Part shown: positions 34,887 to 47,100 of the stretch, piece after piece
How the letters are laid out: each line of letters opens with the position of its first letter
How positions within the stretch are numbered: position 1 is the first letter of the stretch
Assembly (NCBI GenBank): GCA_030549175.1
Contig: JAUKUA010000006.1
Location: 3,038,001-3,102,000, forward strand
Direction of reading: 5' to 3'
From: Lasiosphaeris hirsuta
Taxonomy: Eukaryota; Ascomycota; Sordariomycetes; Sordariales; Lasiosphaeriaceae
DNA: 64,000 nucleotides
Made by a program: the position numbers and the translations under genes
The notes under the pieces: model-generated
Told to the model about the DNA's origin: nothing
Database searches by the model: none
What the model saw: only the letters and a program-made list of their open reading frames with translations

Positions 34887-36491
34887 ATGGCTGAGGTTGT
34901 GAAGCCAGGAGCAAGCGCTGTTCCCGAGCATCCCCTCGAAACTATCTCCGCTCTCCGCCCAACACGACCGAAGCGCGTACCGACACGAGTCTCGATTGTC
35001 GTCCCAAAGGCATCCACATCCACATCCACCGCGAGTACTGACATCAATATCAAACCCACCACAACTACTAACAGCGCCTCTTCCAATTCGCCTCACCTCA
35101 GCATCAAGTCGCCTTGGTCGAAGCAGCTCATCCTCACCCTCGATGGTGGTGGTATACGGGGTTATTCATCCCTGATTATCCTCCGGGCTCTGATGAACCA
35201 GATTGCCGAGACTGAGCAGAACCTTGAGCCCTTGGCCATCTCTAGCGCCTATACCTGTCGGATCGACCCCAAGAGCATCCCCGAGAACGTTCTGCGCAAG
35301 GGCCAATACCTACCATGCCACTATTTCGACTACGTTGCTGGCACGAGTGTCGGCGGCTTGATTGCCATTATGCTGGGAATGCAGGGAAAGAGCGTTGCTG
35401 ACTGCATCAATGCCTTTCAGCGGGAAAACAAGGCGATCCCCTTGACCAACGACCTGCCGACAGTTGAGTTTCCACTTTTGCGCCGTCCGACTACCTGGCC
35501 CACTAAGCGAACCCGGTCCTTCTTTGACACGTTCAATAAGTTTAGCGTAACGGCGACCGGTAAGTCCTTCGCCAACTCATCGTCACACACCCCTGGTTCC
35601 GGTGTTGCCCTGGCGCAGGGAGGCCTGCACCCGGATGCGATCGAGTTCAGGAAGGATACCCTGCAATGCCAAACCCTGGCATGGTGCACTGAAATCGAGG
35701 ACGACAGCAAGCGCGAGCGCCGCCCGTATGCATTCTGCACGTACAAGGAGGAGGATGAGCTGCCGTCTCCTTCGTCGGCGTCGGCCGGTTCGTCCAGTCG
35801 GAAACTTGTGTCAATCCCTGAAGTCGCCAAGGCCATTACCACACCTTCGTCGTCGTCGTTCAAGCCCTTCAAGCTCGGATCGGGTCAGTTTGTTGACGGC
35901 AGCAAGTTGATTCGTGATCCGACTCTTGAGGTCCTCAAGGAAATCACCGCACTGCTTAGCGGGCCCGGTGAGCCACCTATCGACCTCGTCCTGAGCCTGG
36001 GTACGGACGAGCATCAAGCATGGTTCTATGAGAAGCTGCGGCGGCCCAAGCCCGAGGCTGCAAGCTCGCGCCCGTCTTCGCGTGAGGAGCTTGACAGGGA
36101 GGAGGGAAAGTCATATATGCACTACCACCGATTTGAGATGAAGGATATCAGACTGGGGTTTCGAAGCAAGTACTTCCTAAAGGAGATTGAGGAGGCAACT
36201 GAGAAGTGGCTGGCAACGGATACCCAGCAGAAGCACATCCACCAGTATGCCGAGATGCTGGTCGAGCGTCGCCGGGCCCGAGCCAGCACTGCTCGCTGGG
36301 AGACGTTTGCGCTGGGTGTACGGTACTACTGCTTCCATGATGAGTGCAAGTCAGTTGACCGAGTATTCGGCAGCCGAGGTGACTTTTATGAGCACCTGGA
36401 CCGCAAGCATCGACTCATGCGCGAGGCAGCCAAGAATATGTTGGACACCGAGAAGGAGCTGGACAAAGGCCGCCGATTTGGGGTCGCCTAA
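34887..36491 (+). CDS. Patatin-like phospholipase with a C2H2-like C-terminal tail
   Basis: Predicted acyl hydrolase of membrane lipids. The single exon encodes 534 residues. A Ser/Thr-rich N-terminus is followed by the patatin oxyanion motif DGGGIRG (86-92), the nucleophile elbow GTSVGG (Ser154) and the catalytic Asp in FVDGS (Asp337; the family usually has DGG or DGA). The C-terminal region carries Cys-x4-Cys-x12-His-x4-His (about 480-505: YCFHDECK, then YEHLDRKH), a C2H2-like finger that patatins normally lack. In fungi, patatin domains are also the N-terminal effector of some NLRs, and free patatin genes sit in incompatibility clusters. Here the gene follows a decayed NACHT-ankyrin receptor and lies between two related MITEs. 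It could equally be an ordinary phospholipase. There is no signal peptide. Confidence 0.85.
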   Translation: MAEVVKPGASAVPEHPLETISALRPTRPKRVPTRVSIVVPKASTSTSTASTDINIKPTTTTNSASSNSPHLSIKSPWSKQLILTLDGGGIRGYSSLIILRALMNQIAETEQNLEPLAISSAYTCRIDPKSIPENVLRKGQYLPCHYFDYVAGTSVGGLIAIMLGMQGKSVADCINAFQRENKAIPLTNDLPTVEFPLLRRPTTWPTKRTRSFFDTFNKFSVTATGKSFANSSSHTPGSGVALAQGGLHPDAIEFRKDTLQCQTLAWCTEIEDDSKRERRPYAFCTYKEEDELPSPSSASAGSSSRKLVSIPEVAKAITTPSSSSFKPFKLGSGQFVDGSKLIRDPTLEVLKEITALLSGPGEPPIDLVLSLGTDEHQAWFYEKLRRPKPEAASSRPSSREELDREEGKSYMHYHRFEMKDIRLGFRSKYFLKEIEEATEKWLATDTQQKHIHQYAEMLVERRRARASTARWETFALGVRYYCFHDECKSVDRVFGSRGDFYEHLDRKHRLMREAAKNMLDTEKELDKGRRFGVA

Positions 36492-36898
36492 AGTGGACAT
36501 GCTCATATCTGATCTTTTTTCTTCTGTTTTTCTTCTGTCTCGACTGCTTTTCATCTTATGGCACGGAGGGCATGGCCAGGAAAGCATGGACTGACATTCA
36601 GCAAGGCGTCTGGTTAGGATTGTGGGATTGTAGAGTCGGATAAGATAGAGGAACTATCCCGGGATACCATGGCATGGGACGGCGCTGGGTACTGTATTTG
36701 CTACAAGTTGATACCAATCACAAGTGATTCGCAATATTTTTGTGGTTCGCGTGTTTTCGTCTTTTCGATCCGTCTCTCCGGACTCCGAGCTGCTGGGATG
36801 GGAATATCGGGCCGCAAGGCTGCCCTCCAGGCTTCCGGAGCGGTGCGGAGATCTACACATTCCCATAGGTCCGGAACAGCATCTGAAACTCTGTGTTA

Positions 36899-37188
36899 CA
36901 ATCCAACTCTGGTTTGTTTATTAGCGTGGGACTTTAAAGCTTGTCGTGCCCATGGGGAAGCCTTTAACTCCGTAAAGTACCAATTATACCTTTTCGACTC
37001 CCAGGAAGGCCTTTTAAATGCCACAGATGCCCTTTATGATGGCGGGGAGGCCTTATGAATTACCTAATATACATTTCGAACAAGTCGAAATGCCGTTTTT
37101 GGTGCTAGAAAGGGCGTCAAAAATCGCCCTCTAGGCCCTCAGCAAAGGGGGGAAATCCTAGGCTAACAAACAAACAAGGGTTGGACTG
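36899..37188. mobile_element. MITE copy 2 (290 bp, TA target-site duplication)
   Basis: The left end CAATCCAACTCTGGTTTG matches the complement of the right end (CAGTCCAACCCTTGTTTG) with few differences. TA lies on both sides (36897-36898 and 37189-37190). The interior repeats AGGCCTTTT/AAGGCCT motifs as in copy 1; there is no ORF. It lies 407 bp past the patatin stop codon, with nothing else seen in between. Confidence 0.8.
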
Positions 37189-39411
37189 TACACGGGTGGA
37201 CTGTGACGTCCTAACCCTGAGAAGTGCAACTATTGCGGGCTGTGCTTGTGTCACAGTGTGGGATCGATAAACATTCGGGAGGCCTCCCTTGACTAACCCC
37301 ACCTTTGAAGCCCTAGTGCCCTGCAGATGTGACACAAACCTTTGGTTACCCCGGCTCGCTCAGGAACGTTAGGAGTCCGGGCCACTCGGAAGCCAGAGAG
37401 CAAATTGGGCCAGGAAGTGGCTCCGAAGTGGAAGTCGAACTGTCCAGCTTGAAATCGAAACGTCGTCATGCGCCGCCAATGCGCTCCGTAAAGCGGCACT
37501 CCGTACAAGAGTCAAGCCGCATCATGCTACAGGGCGTGGTATTGCGGTCTGGAGTGTAGGCAGTTTGTCAGTCTCACCGTTGCTTTGACGGCTATGTAAA
37601 TGTAGCTACACGCACGCCGCGACGCCGTCGTCCTAGGCCGGTGGATATGCCAACGCACGGCGGGAAGCCCCTTCTGCGTAGTTGACTTGTGGCGAGCTGT
37701 CGAGCATTTTGGCACCGTTCCGGGCCTAGACGTCTGGGCATTCAACCCCGTGAGAGTTGCGGCGCCCTGGAAAAGAGCTCACACAGCCCCAATGGCAGAG
37801 GCCGGCATAGACCAGCAGATATATACGCGGCGTGTGAGACGGCACTGTAGGTATGTCTGAGAGTACGTACGTACACTAAGAGGTACGAAGCATGCTGCGG
37901 GACTTTAGCTGCATCGAATCTCAGCTTGCATCGATGATCCCCTCGATTCTGACAGAGCAATGACGCACTTGAGTTTTTCCTGTCCGCCCACACCAGCTTA
38001 CCAGAGAAACTCTATCGATAACGCCAGCTCAGGGGCAGGAAGCTTACCTCGCTAGAAGCTCCCCACAGCGCTGTGGCGACGGGATGAATCTGAGGCCTCT
38101 TCGAGGGAGGGGGCAAGGGGGGGGGGGGGGCCGTTTTTTCAGCTCCAACAGGTTTTCTGCCGCGCGACAAATCGCTCCATCCTCGTCTATAAACTAGTAG
38201 GCCCATTGTCATGTTGACTCGCGCCGCACAGCTCTCAGGTCTCACCACCACCTGCCGATTTCTCAGAGTCCACTCGAGCAATCGGGCAGTTACTAACACC
38301 AACGTGATCGTCACAGGGGCGGCGCACGCAGAAGGAAAAAGCGCCCAGAGCGGATGAAAGGGCACGGTCCATCCAACATCATCAAACACCTTCACTGCCA
38401 CGCTTGGCAAACCTTCGTCGCATTGGCAACCCGCGCCAGTCCCGTTGAGTGCCGTTAAAAAGCTCACGACGATACGGTACCGGTAACACACAGCGGGTGG
38501 AACATCGGCTGCGAGTTACGAATCACGAATTGGGCATCAATTACTTGTAAGTGTAGGAACGGGAGCAAGCACCTCCCTTGGAGCACTTCCCATTCCCATG
38601 ATGGCCTTACTCCCCCCTTGCACCTTACCCAATCCCACCCGTGGACCGTTTCTGGTGCTCGAGGCCCAATGACCATTGCAGACAGTTGCAGGCGATTTGT
38701 ATCTCTTTTCGAGCCATTGCTGCGGTGACTGACAGCTCTTGTCTGCAGGACAAGTCACAGAGGATCGAGAAGACCGAGAAGACCGAAAGAGAGGTGCAAC
38801 ACTCCAGAAACAGCAGATCCCGCCCAGCATTTCGACTGCGAGTACGCCCAATCTTGCCCACCCACGGCTATCACCCGCCCCCCCCCCCCCCTCTCCCCCC
38901 CCCAAGCAAGCATCTCGAAGTCTTGGAGAGTCTTGGTAGGGCTCTTGGTAAGGGCTCTTCTTTGTGAGCAGCGGATGTAGTACGCACCAACAACACGCCC
39001 CCCCGGGTCCCCACACACCTTTGTCGCAACCGGCTGCATCCCACGAGTCGGCCTTGCAAACCGCAAACCGAATTCCAAGCATCTCCCCACCTTCCACTCT
39101 GCTTCCGGCCCATAATTATTTCTTCTGGGGCGCTGTGAACCATGTGTGAGTAGAGTATCCTTCTCTTCATTTTTTGCCTTGCCTTCCTCGCTGGCCCCTC
39201 CGCCCCATCCGTGACATCAAAACACGCACATTCTGAGCGCATCACCCCCTTCCGTCTGCCTCGACGAATGCCAGCCGCTACCCGCTCTCGCCCGCCATCT
39301 TCCAGCCCACTGCCCACCACTTCTATCCCATCCCATCCCAATCCGACCGCCATGAGTGGCGCATAGCAAGGGCGCCGCTGTACACAATCCCCAGAGCGAA
39401 TTCAGGCCGTC
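37189..39411. other. Intergenic region upstream of the Ca2+/H+ antiporter
   Basis: About 2.2 kb with no recognised gene. It has a 12-G run near 38119, a C-rich stretch at about 38878-38902 and a pyrimidine-rich leader directly before the antiporter start. Confidence 0.5.
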
Positions 39412-41190
39412 ATGGGCAACCGTTTAACGAGTTGCGCAGTCAACGTCTCCGTACGAAAAACATTTCGCCTTGCCGCGAACGGCAAGGCTACGCCCAACGG
39501 AACCACCAACGGTACCAACGGCCATCACGACACTACTATGAACCACGAAGGAACACCATTACTAGGCGATTCGGGCAACGCGCGCCTGTCCGTGAAGGAC
39601 TTTTTCTTCAACAAGCGGTACGCTCCCGGCGCCGAGAGCCCGAACCCGCTGGTCCGCTTTCCGGCGCGCTTGTGGAATATCTTCAAGGTTACTTTACTCA
39701 GCTGTAAGTATATGCGCCCAATCGCGGGGCCCGTTTTTGACCCCGTCCAAACTTCTCTGTTCTAATGGGCTCCTGTTTCTAGCGTGGATCAACCTCTTAC
39801 TCGTCTTTGTACCCCTGGGAATTGTCGCTGGAATTCAAGAATGGGGCGCAACATGGGTATTCACCCTCAATTTCTTCGCCATTATCCCGCTGGCCGCCGT
39901 GCTGTCGTTTGCGACAGAAGAGATCGCGCATCGGTTAGGAGAGACGCTGGGAGGACTGGTCAATGCTACGTTTGGCAATGCGGTGGAACTAATCGTGCGC
40001 CCGCCCAATCCCATTGTTCCTGTTCGTTCAAATTCTAATCATTTTCGGAGCAGGTCAGTGTTGTTGCGCTACGCGCTGGCGAGATCGAGGTCGTGCAAGC
40101 CTCTATGCTGGGATCCATTCTGTCCAACCTACTTCTCGTGTTGGGTATGTGCTTCTTTCTCGGTGGTATCTACAACATGCGCGATGCGGATGGCAACGCC
40201 CAGGAACAGAGCTTTGCGACGGGCACCGCGCAGACGACATGCTCTCTTATGGCTCTTGCGTCAGCATCGATGATCATCCCAGCCGCCCTCTACGGAGTTC
40301 TCGACCAGGCTGAAGATGACCACAAGGCTTCAAGCATCCTGTTCCTCTCGCGCGGTACCTCGGTTATCCTGCTGTCCTTGTACTGCTTGTACCTCTTCTT
40401 TGCTCTGCACACCCACAAGAAGCTGTTCGAGCCTGAGGCCGCGGTAGAGAGCGGTGACAGCGGTGAAGAGCCTGAGCTGCCCCTGCTTGGACCCTGGTCT
40501 GCCGCTCTGGTCTTGATCCTTGTTACCTTGATCATTTCAGTGTGTGCCGATCACATGGTTGCCAGCATCGATGACTTGGTTGCGACGGGCAAAATCAGCA
40601 AGAACTTTATCGGTCTCATCTTGATCCCCATTGTCGGCAATGCTGCCGAGCACGTTACCGCTTGCGTCGTGGCGGTAAAGAATAAGATGGACTTGGCCAT
40701 GGGTGTCGCGATTGGATCGAGCATCCAGATTGCACTGCTCGTCACACCCGCTCTGGTTATGCTTGGCTGGGCTATTGGTCAGCCTATGACTTTACATTTT
40801 GAGACGTGTAAGTGTTCCTCTCTTGGCATTGATTTCGATCACTTGACGTGCGGGAGGCGCTTCGAAAGAACGCTATCTTGGCATCGTGACTGCATCCCCG
40901 CACCCAAACTCTTGGGGTAGTCGGAACCCTCGCTAACTTGTACCTGCACAGTCGAAACTATTGCGTTCGCACTCTCGGTCATGGTCGTGACGTACACGGT
41001 CCAGGACGGCAAGTCCAATTATCTCGAAGGAGCAATGGTAAGTTTTCCCCGTCCTAGATGTGCCGCCATTTGAACAGGGTGCTAACTATGTTCTAAACAG
41101 CTCCTCGGGTTATATATCATCATTGCGGTAGCTTTTTGGGCTAGTCCGGGCAAGGCCTTGGATAAGGTCTTGACGCTGGTAAATCCGTAG
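39412..41190 (+). CDS. Vacuolar Ca2+/H+ antiporter (CAX family)
   Basis: Exchanges protons for cytosolic Ca2+ at the vacuolar membrane (VCX1/CAX type). Five exons: 39412-39703, 39783-39994, 40054-40807, 40952-41037 and 41101-41190, 477 residues. Both inverted-repeat signature motifs are present: [20 protein letters not shown] in the first half (joined by the second splice) and [20 protein letters not shown] with ALGVAIG-like [13 protein letters not shown] in the second. About 11 membrane helices are visible. An acidic loop ([14 protein letters not shown]) lies between the halves, as usual for CAX proteins. The N-terminus (first 40 residues, Asn/Gly/Thr-rich) is the least certain part; a Met in [13 protein letters not shown] could also be used. 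The family is secure, cation preference is inferred. Confidence 0.92.
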
Positions 41191-44100
41191 ATGGTTTTGC
41201 TGTCCTCCGTTCAGTTTCTCTTTGTCGTTTCTGTGTAGTGTGTTTTCTTGTGTACGATAGGAAAAGGAGTACGGTCGGTTTGGGTGGCTTGTTGGTTGGG
41301 CCATTGTATACCAGGGGAGACCTGAGTAAAACGGGGAAGTTTGTATATAGTGGTGGACCTTGTTGGTCTTCACTGGTATTAAGGGGTTGCCTTGTTTATA
41401 TATAATTAGCACCCCTATTACTCTTTTTTGTTCGGAGCTGAGGTGTGCTGTACCCCTTGTGGTTGTTGGTCTTGTCTTGTGACGTGAGGATTGAGTGGTA
41501 TGGGTAGGGGGCTTTGGAACCTGTTCTGTTGTTTCCTCGTGAGTATAGATGGGTTTAGCTGATTTCCAGGGCTGAGTGTGGAAGTTGGGATTGAGAATCA
41601 TGGAAATCCCTGAGCTATTCAGCATGCGCTTGATCAAGGTTGGCGCCTAAGTCAATTCATCTCAGGCTGTTAAAGTGCTCTTTAGTGATCACCCCTTGCA
41701 TCAGAAAGTGTAATTAAGCTCGAACAAGCTACCAACCAACAGACTCAAATACTAGTTCTATCTAGTAACCATAGCAACTACTAAGCACCAAGTACCCGGA
41801 AAGGATGAGGGGGGTGAGACCAGGCTAGACTCTACCTGTAATACGTAGGCTAGTGATACGTGAGTGATCACATTCAGATAGGAACTACCGGCGCATGCTC
41901 ACACATACACATATCGTTGAAAATCGCCACCTGAGGTATCAACGGTCAGGGGGAGAAGGTACGAAGTGGCGCTTCGCGGGATGCCTAGAGCAAGCGGCTT
42001 AGCCTCCCTGACGAAGTAATGTATGTGATTAATAAATCACCATCTGTTGTTCTAAATCCACAACATATTAAGCCATTAAGAAACTGCCTGCTCTAGTTGC
42101 CGTACAACTCGGCAGGTGGAGGGCTCGACCCCCGCACCTCGGCCGGGATTTCGCGCCCATCCAGCTCGCGACGATGAGTATCCTCAACCTCAGGAAATGC
42201 TAGGTGATGGTGGATCGAGTCGACATGTAGGAACGTTGCTGTGCAGCAGGCTCTTATCTACGCTTCTACCCTGTCGGCACTGCAAGTCATGTGTTAGTCT
42301 GCAGCTCGCTAGAGTGGTACTGCCTGTCCTACTGTGTGCATCGAGACTTCGTCCCCCGGGTCCAGTCTCCTTCTTCTTGGCGTGGGATATCATCCTTCCG
42401 AGGAGATGCTGGTTGTTTATTGACTTGTGGGTACGCGCATCCAACACGAGATGTCATGATACAGTGGGATCATTGTTTGTTAGTGGGTAGGTAGATAAGG
42501 TCTCGGGTCTCGACTGACATCGCACACGGAGGGGGGGATTTGAGGTGGAACACCTGGTGATACAACAGCACCCTTCCTGGAAGATATCTGGCAGCGGATA
42601 AGAAAACGGTCTGTAACCTTTTGCCCTGTACCTAACTACATTAGGCATGGAAGAAAGCATATACGTATACGTATATATGGAGAATAAAGAACCCCTTGTC
42701 AAAATCTCTAGCCCCCTCTACCCGTCAAACGTCAAACGTCATGCACCGATCCTCGGGGAAAAAATCGAGATAGGTCTGCCCACCACCCCAAGCCAAGGCG
42801 CCATCGGTATGAATCTCAAAGCATCCCATCCAACTAGCAAGCCGACATGACGCAAGCGGATGGCATCGACACACCAGCAGGATCCGCGCCGAGCTTCAGC
42901 ACGGCTTGTATATCCCTTTCCCAGCCCTACGCACACACCGCCAGAAGTAGACAGCAGCGTCACCGCGGTGAAAATCCCTCACATCCCACACCGAAACTCG
43001 AACCTGTGTCCCAAAGGGCGGTCTGGTCTGAAGGGATGCCGCATGACGACGCCGTCCTCTCTCTGCCTGTGTCCTGAGGCCCCGCGGATGGCGATGTTGT
43101 CAGGTAGGTGGCTGCAGCGGCTTGGCCAGGTTGGACACGGACCGCTAGCCTGGGCCCCTGGGGAGGAGCTAGACGAGGTAGCAGATGTGCTTCGAGCGGG
43201 TAGGGGTCTTGCGGCTGAGGGGCGTGCCATGGGCTCTCTGGGATGAAGATTCGGTTGGCGCCGGTCGCTAGGAGAATTTCATCGTTGTTGGTTAGTATCA
43301 AAGTGCCATTTGATGCGTTGTCGGTGTGAAGGGTGCTGGCGGCAAGTACAGAAGCCTGTTGGTTTATGGCGACGAAGCCCCCGATAAATAAGGGGAAATA
43401 AGCAGGCTTGGAATGCTGGGCTTGCCCCGTAGGGATGGCGAGGGCGAAGGCGAAGGCGAGGGGCGTCGTGTCTCGGTTGTTCAGCGAGGAGGGAGGGCAT
43501 TGTCGAAAAGCGCTGCGAGATTCATGGCGACATGTCGAGGGAAGTTCAAATTCCGGACATTGATGCTGACGCATGGCCGAGTCGTAGCTGGAGGATTTCA
43601 GCCTTTGGAAAGAATATTTGCTCGTCTCATACTTGAGAAGTCGGTAACGGGCCACTCAAAGGTTCGAGTGTCTCTTTGCCAAAGATCTTTCTGAAGACCA
43701 AGCTTGCTCCGCGCCTATGTCATCACGCCTATGCTTCTTGTCTCACTCTGGGGCATCAAGACTGAAGCCCCCATACCGGCAGTTCTGTCCAACTCTGGAG
43801 CAAGAGGCCCGTGAGGCTAGAACAGCCCTTCCACGGGACTGTGTCCACCGGTAAAGGGAGTGTAGAGACAGTTGCTACCGAATCCCGCGTCTGTGCTGTC
43901 CCGCGGATTTATCCCGCCAAACTTCGAGAGCTTCCCCTGAGGCCCCTAGCCTGGACATAGGGGTAGACCCTTTCAATCACGATTTTGCCACCGAGCGGGC
44001 CACTGGGTCAGTCCAGTAAGGCTATGGCAGGACATTGACTTCCGATATGCCGAAAAGGATACTACACCCCCCAACACGGCGGGTCAGTCAACTACTATGT

Positions 44101-47100
44101 GCTAGGAACAGATTAGCATATCCATCAGTACTCTCTCTCCCAAATGTCCAACTTGTTGGCAGGCCCGTGAATACCAGCAACACGAATCTGGCTGATTGCA
44201 AGTTACAAGTGACCGAGATGTTCTGCCTCGCCATGAATCTTTCCGCAGCTCAACGGTTTCTTGGGTAACCCTAACCCCGTTGCTTTACCGAGGACAAAGC
44301 CTCTGCAGCTTGACTATGCTTTGCCCCGGATCCCTCTATCAACAAAGCCGGCACCGGGGGAGAATTCAGAGCCGGAGTAGGCCCGGGTTCGGGATGTTTC
44401 GAGCATGGGCCATCAACCCTCGATCCTCAGCCGGGGTCAGGGCCACAAGCTGTCCTTTCAGGTGAAAAGATTCCGGGGAGTGGCCAAGGCCAACGGCCCG
44501 CCGACGAAAGGCCCTCACTGCATTCGAACTCGGTGAAGCCGGTGACATGCCTCTTGGCTCGTACGTGATTATCTCGACCAGACCCGATGCAGCCAACATG
44601 TTGTCGATCCGAAACGTACATAATCCCAACGGAACTGCCTCGGCCCAATATCCCGTAGCAATGTTGCTCACATGACAGAGATCGACAATTCCAATGAGGG
44701 AACTGTAAAGAGAACGCGATTGCTACTAGGCAAATGAGATCGTAGGCTAGAGATAGTGTATGTACTAGGGCACATGCATTGGGGAGGGGGTCGTTGCTAC
44801 GTATACACGGCCGCCTGCACAAAAGACGGAGCCCCCGAAGGTAGGAGAGAAAAAAGCCGGAAACCAGCGGGCACAGATTGGTGGCCAAGGGAAATTTCGA
44901 CCTGCAGCCGCCACGCATGTAATCGTTAACCGGATGCTACAGCACTGCGAGATTTGACTCAAAGAGTCAGTAGAGCGACTGGCTTGTTGACTGTGTCGAA
45001 TGGGCTTGCTGGCAAGCCGAGCAAGGAGACGAGAAGGCGAGCGATTTGTGTCAAGCCCCCCCCTTTTGCACGCGAAGCCTCGTGGCTGGCCTGGGATGAT
45101 TGCTTGCAGACATGCATAACATTCACGTCGGCAGGAGGCCATCGCGAGCCCTCAGGCTCTGACCGAGTGAGGTGGGGAAGCGACGGAGACGGGCATGCTG
45201 GATCCCGGGGCACACCGCTCGTATCGACCAATGCCGTCTACCGTAGGCTATTGTTTTGTAAACACCTGAAACCCGAGCTGCACAGCACCTTCTGCGGCCC
45301 GCAATCTCCCTGCTGGTTGTCAAGATCTCTTCGCACGAGCCTAGCCGATTGACGATTGCAAGAGGTGTGCCTCGTGTCTTGAGGAGGCCGGGAAGACGAG
45401 CACACAACACTGACCCCTGGGCTGGGGGTGCAAGGAAACGCACGATGAGCGTCGGGGGGTTATGCACGTCGCATAGCCTAAGGCCGACCGGGCTGCGGGA
45501 GAAGCATCAGAGAAGGATGATGGAAGCCTGCCATGCCATGGGGGCCTGGGACCCTCTTCAACCGTTGTCGATGACGGAGGGGGAGGGGGGTTGCTTAGCA
45601 AGATCTTGCCCTCACTGAGATAGATCCGATCGTGTACACTACGCTAAACATAGTAGGTCGTATTGCACGATCGGCCGAATGTTATTCAATGCCGTGGGAG
45701 CGGTTGGCCATGGTCGAGGATTTGGTAGGCTTTTGTCTGCTGAGAGGCTGCTGTCCCCTCGTCTATGAGTTGCGCATCTGGGTTGCATTCGTGTCGCTCC
45801 TCCCTCCTCCCCCCCTCTTTTGGTTCTCTTGCGCTCTCGCGTTCCAGGGCAGCAGCCAGTGCGCCGTTAAAGAGAGGAGGCCGGCTGGGATCGGCTAGAG
45901 CCAACACGGCGAGGCACGGCTGTGCGCATCCTTGCCCCAAGCTCCTTTCGCATTGGCTTGGCGCTGGTGGCACAGAGATGGCAGAAATGATGGATCCTCT
46001 GAAGCTGGACTGGCTGGTGCTTCTGGAAGCGTTCTGGAAAGATTCCGCAAGAAGTATAGTCCACCTCAGATATCGCCCCCCTGCTCAGATTTGCCCGCTT
46101 TCAGTGTCGGCTCGAAATGGACTTCATGCACTGGCCATCGGCAACTCCACATGGCCAACCAGACACCAGGTCGCTGAAGCCACACCACCCTAAGATCACC
46201 ATACCTCTTTCTGCCAATATTGATGCCCCTGACAGCTGCGAGCCCCTTTCAAACTCTTGCGTCACTGGTCAACCAACTGTCAGCATGGTGGACACGGTGC
46301 ACATGATGCGCGGTTCCTGGCAGTTGAAGTTGAGAAGTGAGGAGAACGTGGGACCTCTGTCACGCCCACCCACCATTGCTTTCGTTGTGAGCAACCGTTT
46401 GTGCGGCGGTGGGTGGGGGGAAAGGGGGGGGGGATGTCAGCCTGGCCGCTGCCTTTTCGTCGACGGGAATTTAAAAACTTGTGAGATTAGCAAATTATTG
46501 CACTGTAGACAGTCGAAGTACGAAGGCGCGTCGCGTACAGAACGGCACCGCGCAAAATTATAGGGATGAAAGACAGCCCAGTGTTGCTATCGAGCAGGAC
46601 GTCAAAAACTGTGGAGGTGAGTATTCCCTAAGCACAGTCGTTGGGTGATCTGAGGGGTCAACAACGGCAGAAGGGCCGTACCCTGTACCTTATTGTCAAA
46701 TGAGGCGCGACGGTGTTAAGGCTGAGTCGGGTGGCCTGTTCTTTGTAGATGGAACCAGCTCGGTGTGGCCTTGTTTCGTCTTTTGGTGGAGGAGCTCATT
46801 GCAGTCCAAGCGCCCATCGGTATCAGGGCCAAGTGTCTGGGGCAACAGAGCTTCAATACCGAGGCTTGCTTCTGGCTGATAGAGGGGCGGTATTTTTTTC
46901 CTGAACAGGCCGTCCTTCGTGTTGTTCGTTCGTCTGCAGAAGCAAAAGCCTTCCGTACGCCCGTGCAAAGCTGTCATCTCTTTTGACATCTTGATCATGC
47001 TTTAGCTGTAACCGCTATCGCCGGTGTAATCTGCAGCGCCGGCTGAGAGCACTGAATATTTAGCCATTTGGGGTTGGCGTCCCTCTCGCTGCAGGTGCCA

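Noticed and set aside
42105..42170. B-box-like GGCTCGACCCC, possible tRNA
   Set aside because: The T stem does not pair properly and no acceptor or D arm is found.
42960..43655. 231-codon minus-strand open frame
   Set aside because: No motif, no plausible start context, Pro/Ser/Ala-rich composition, overlapped by open frames on the other strand; nothing supports a protein.
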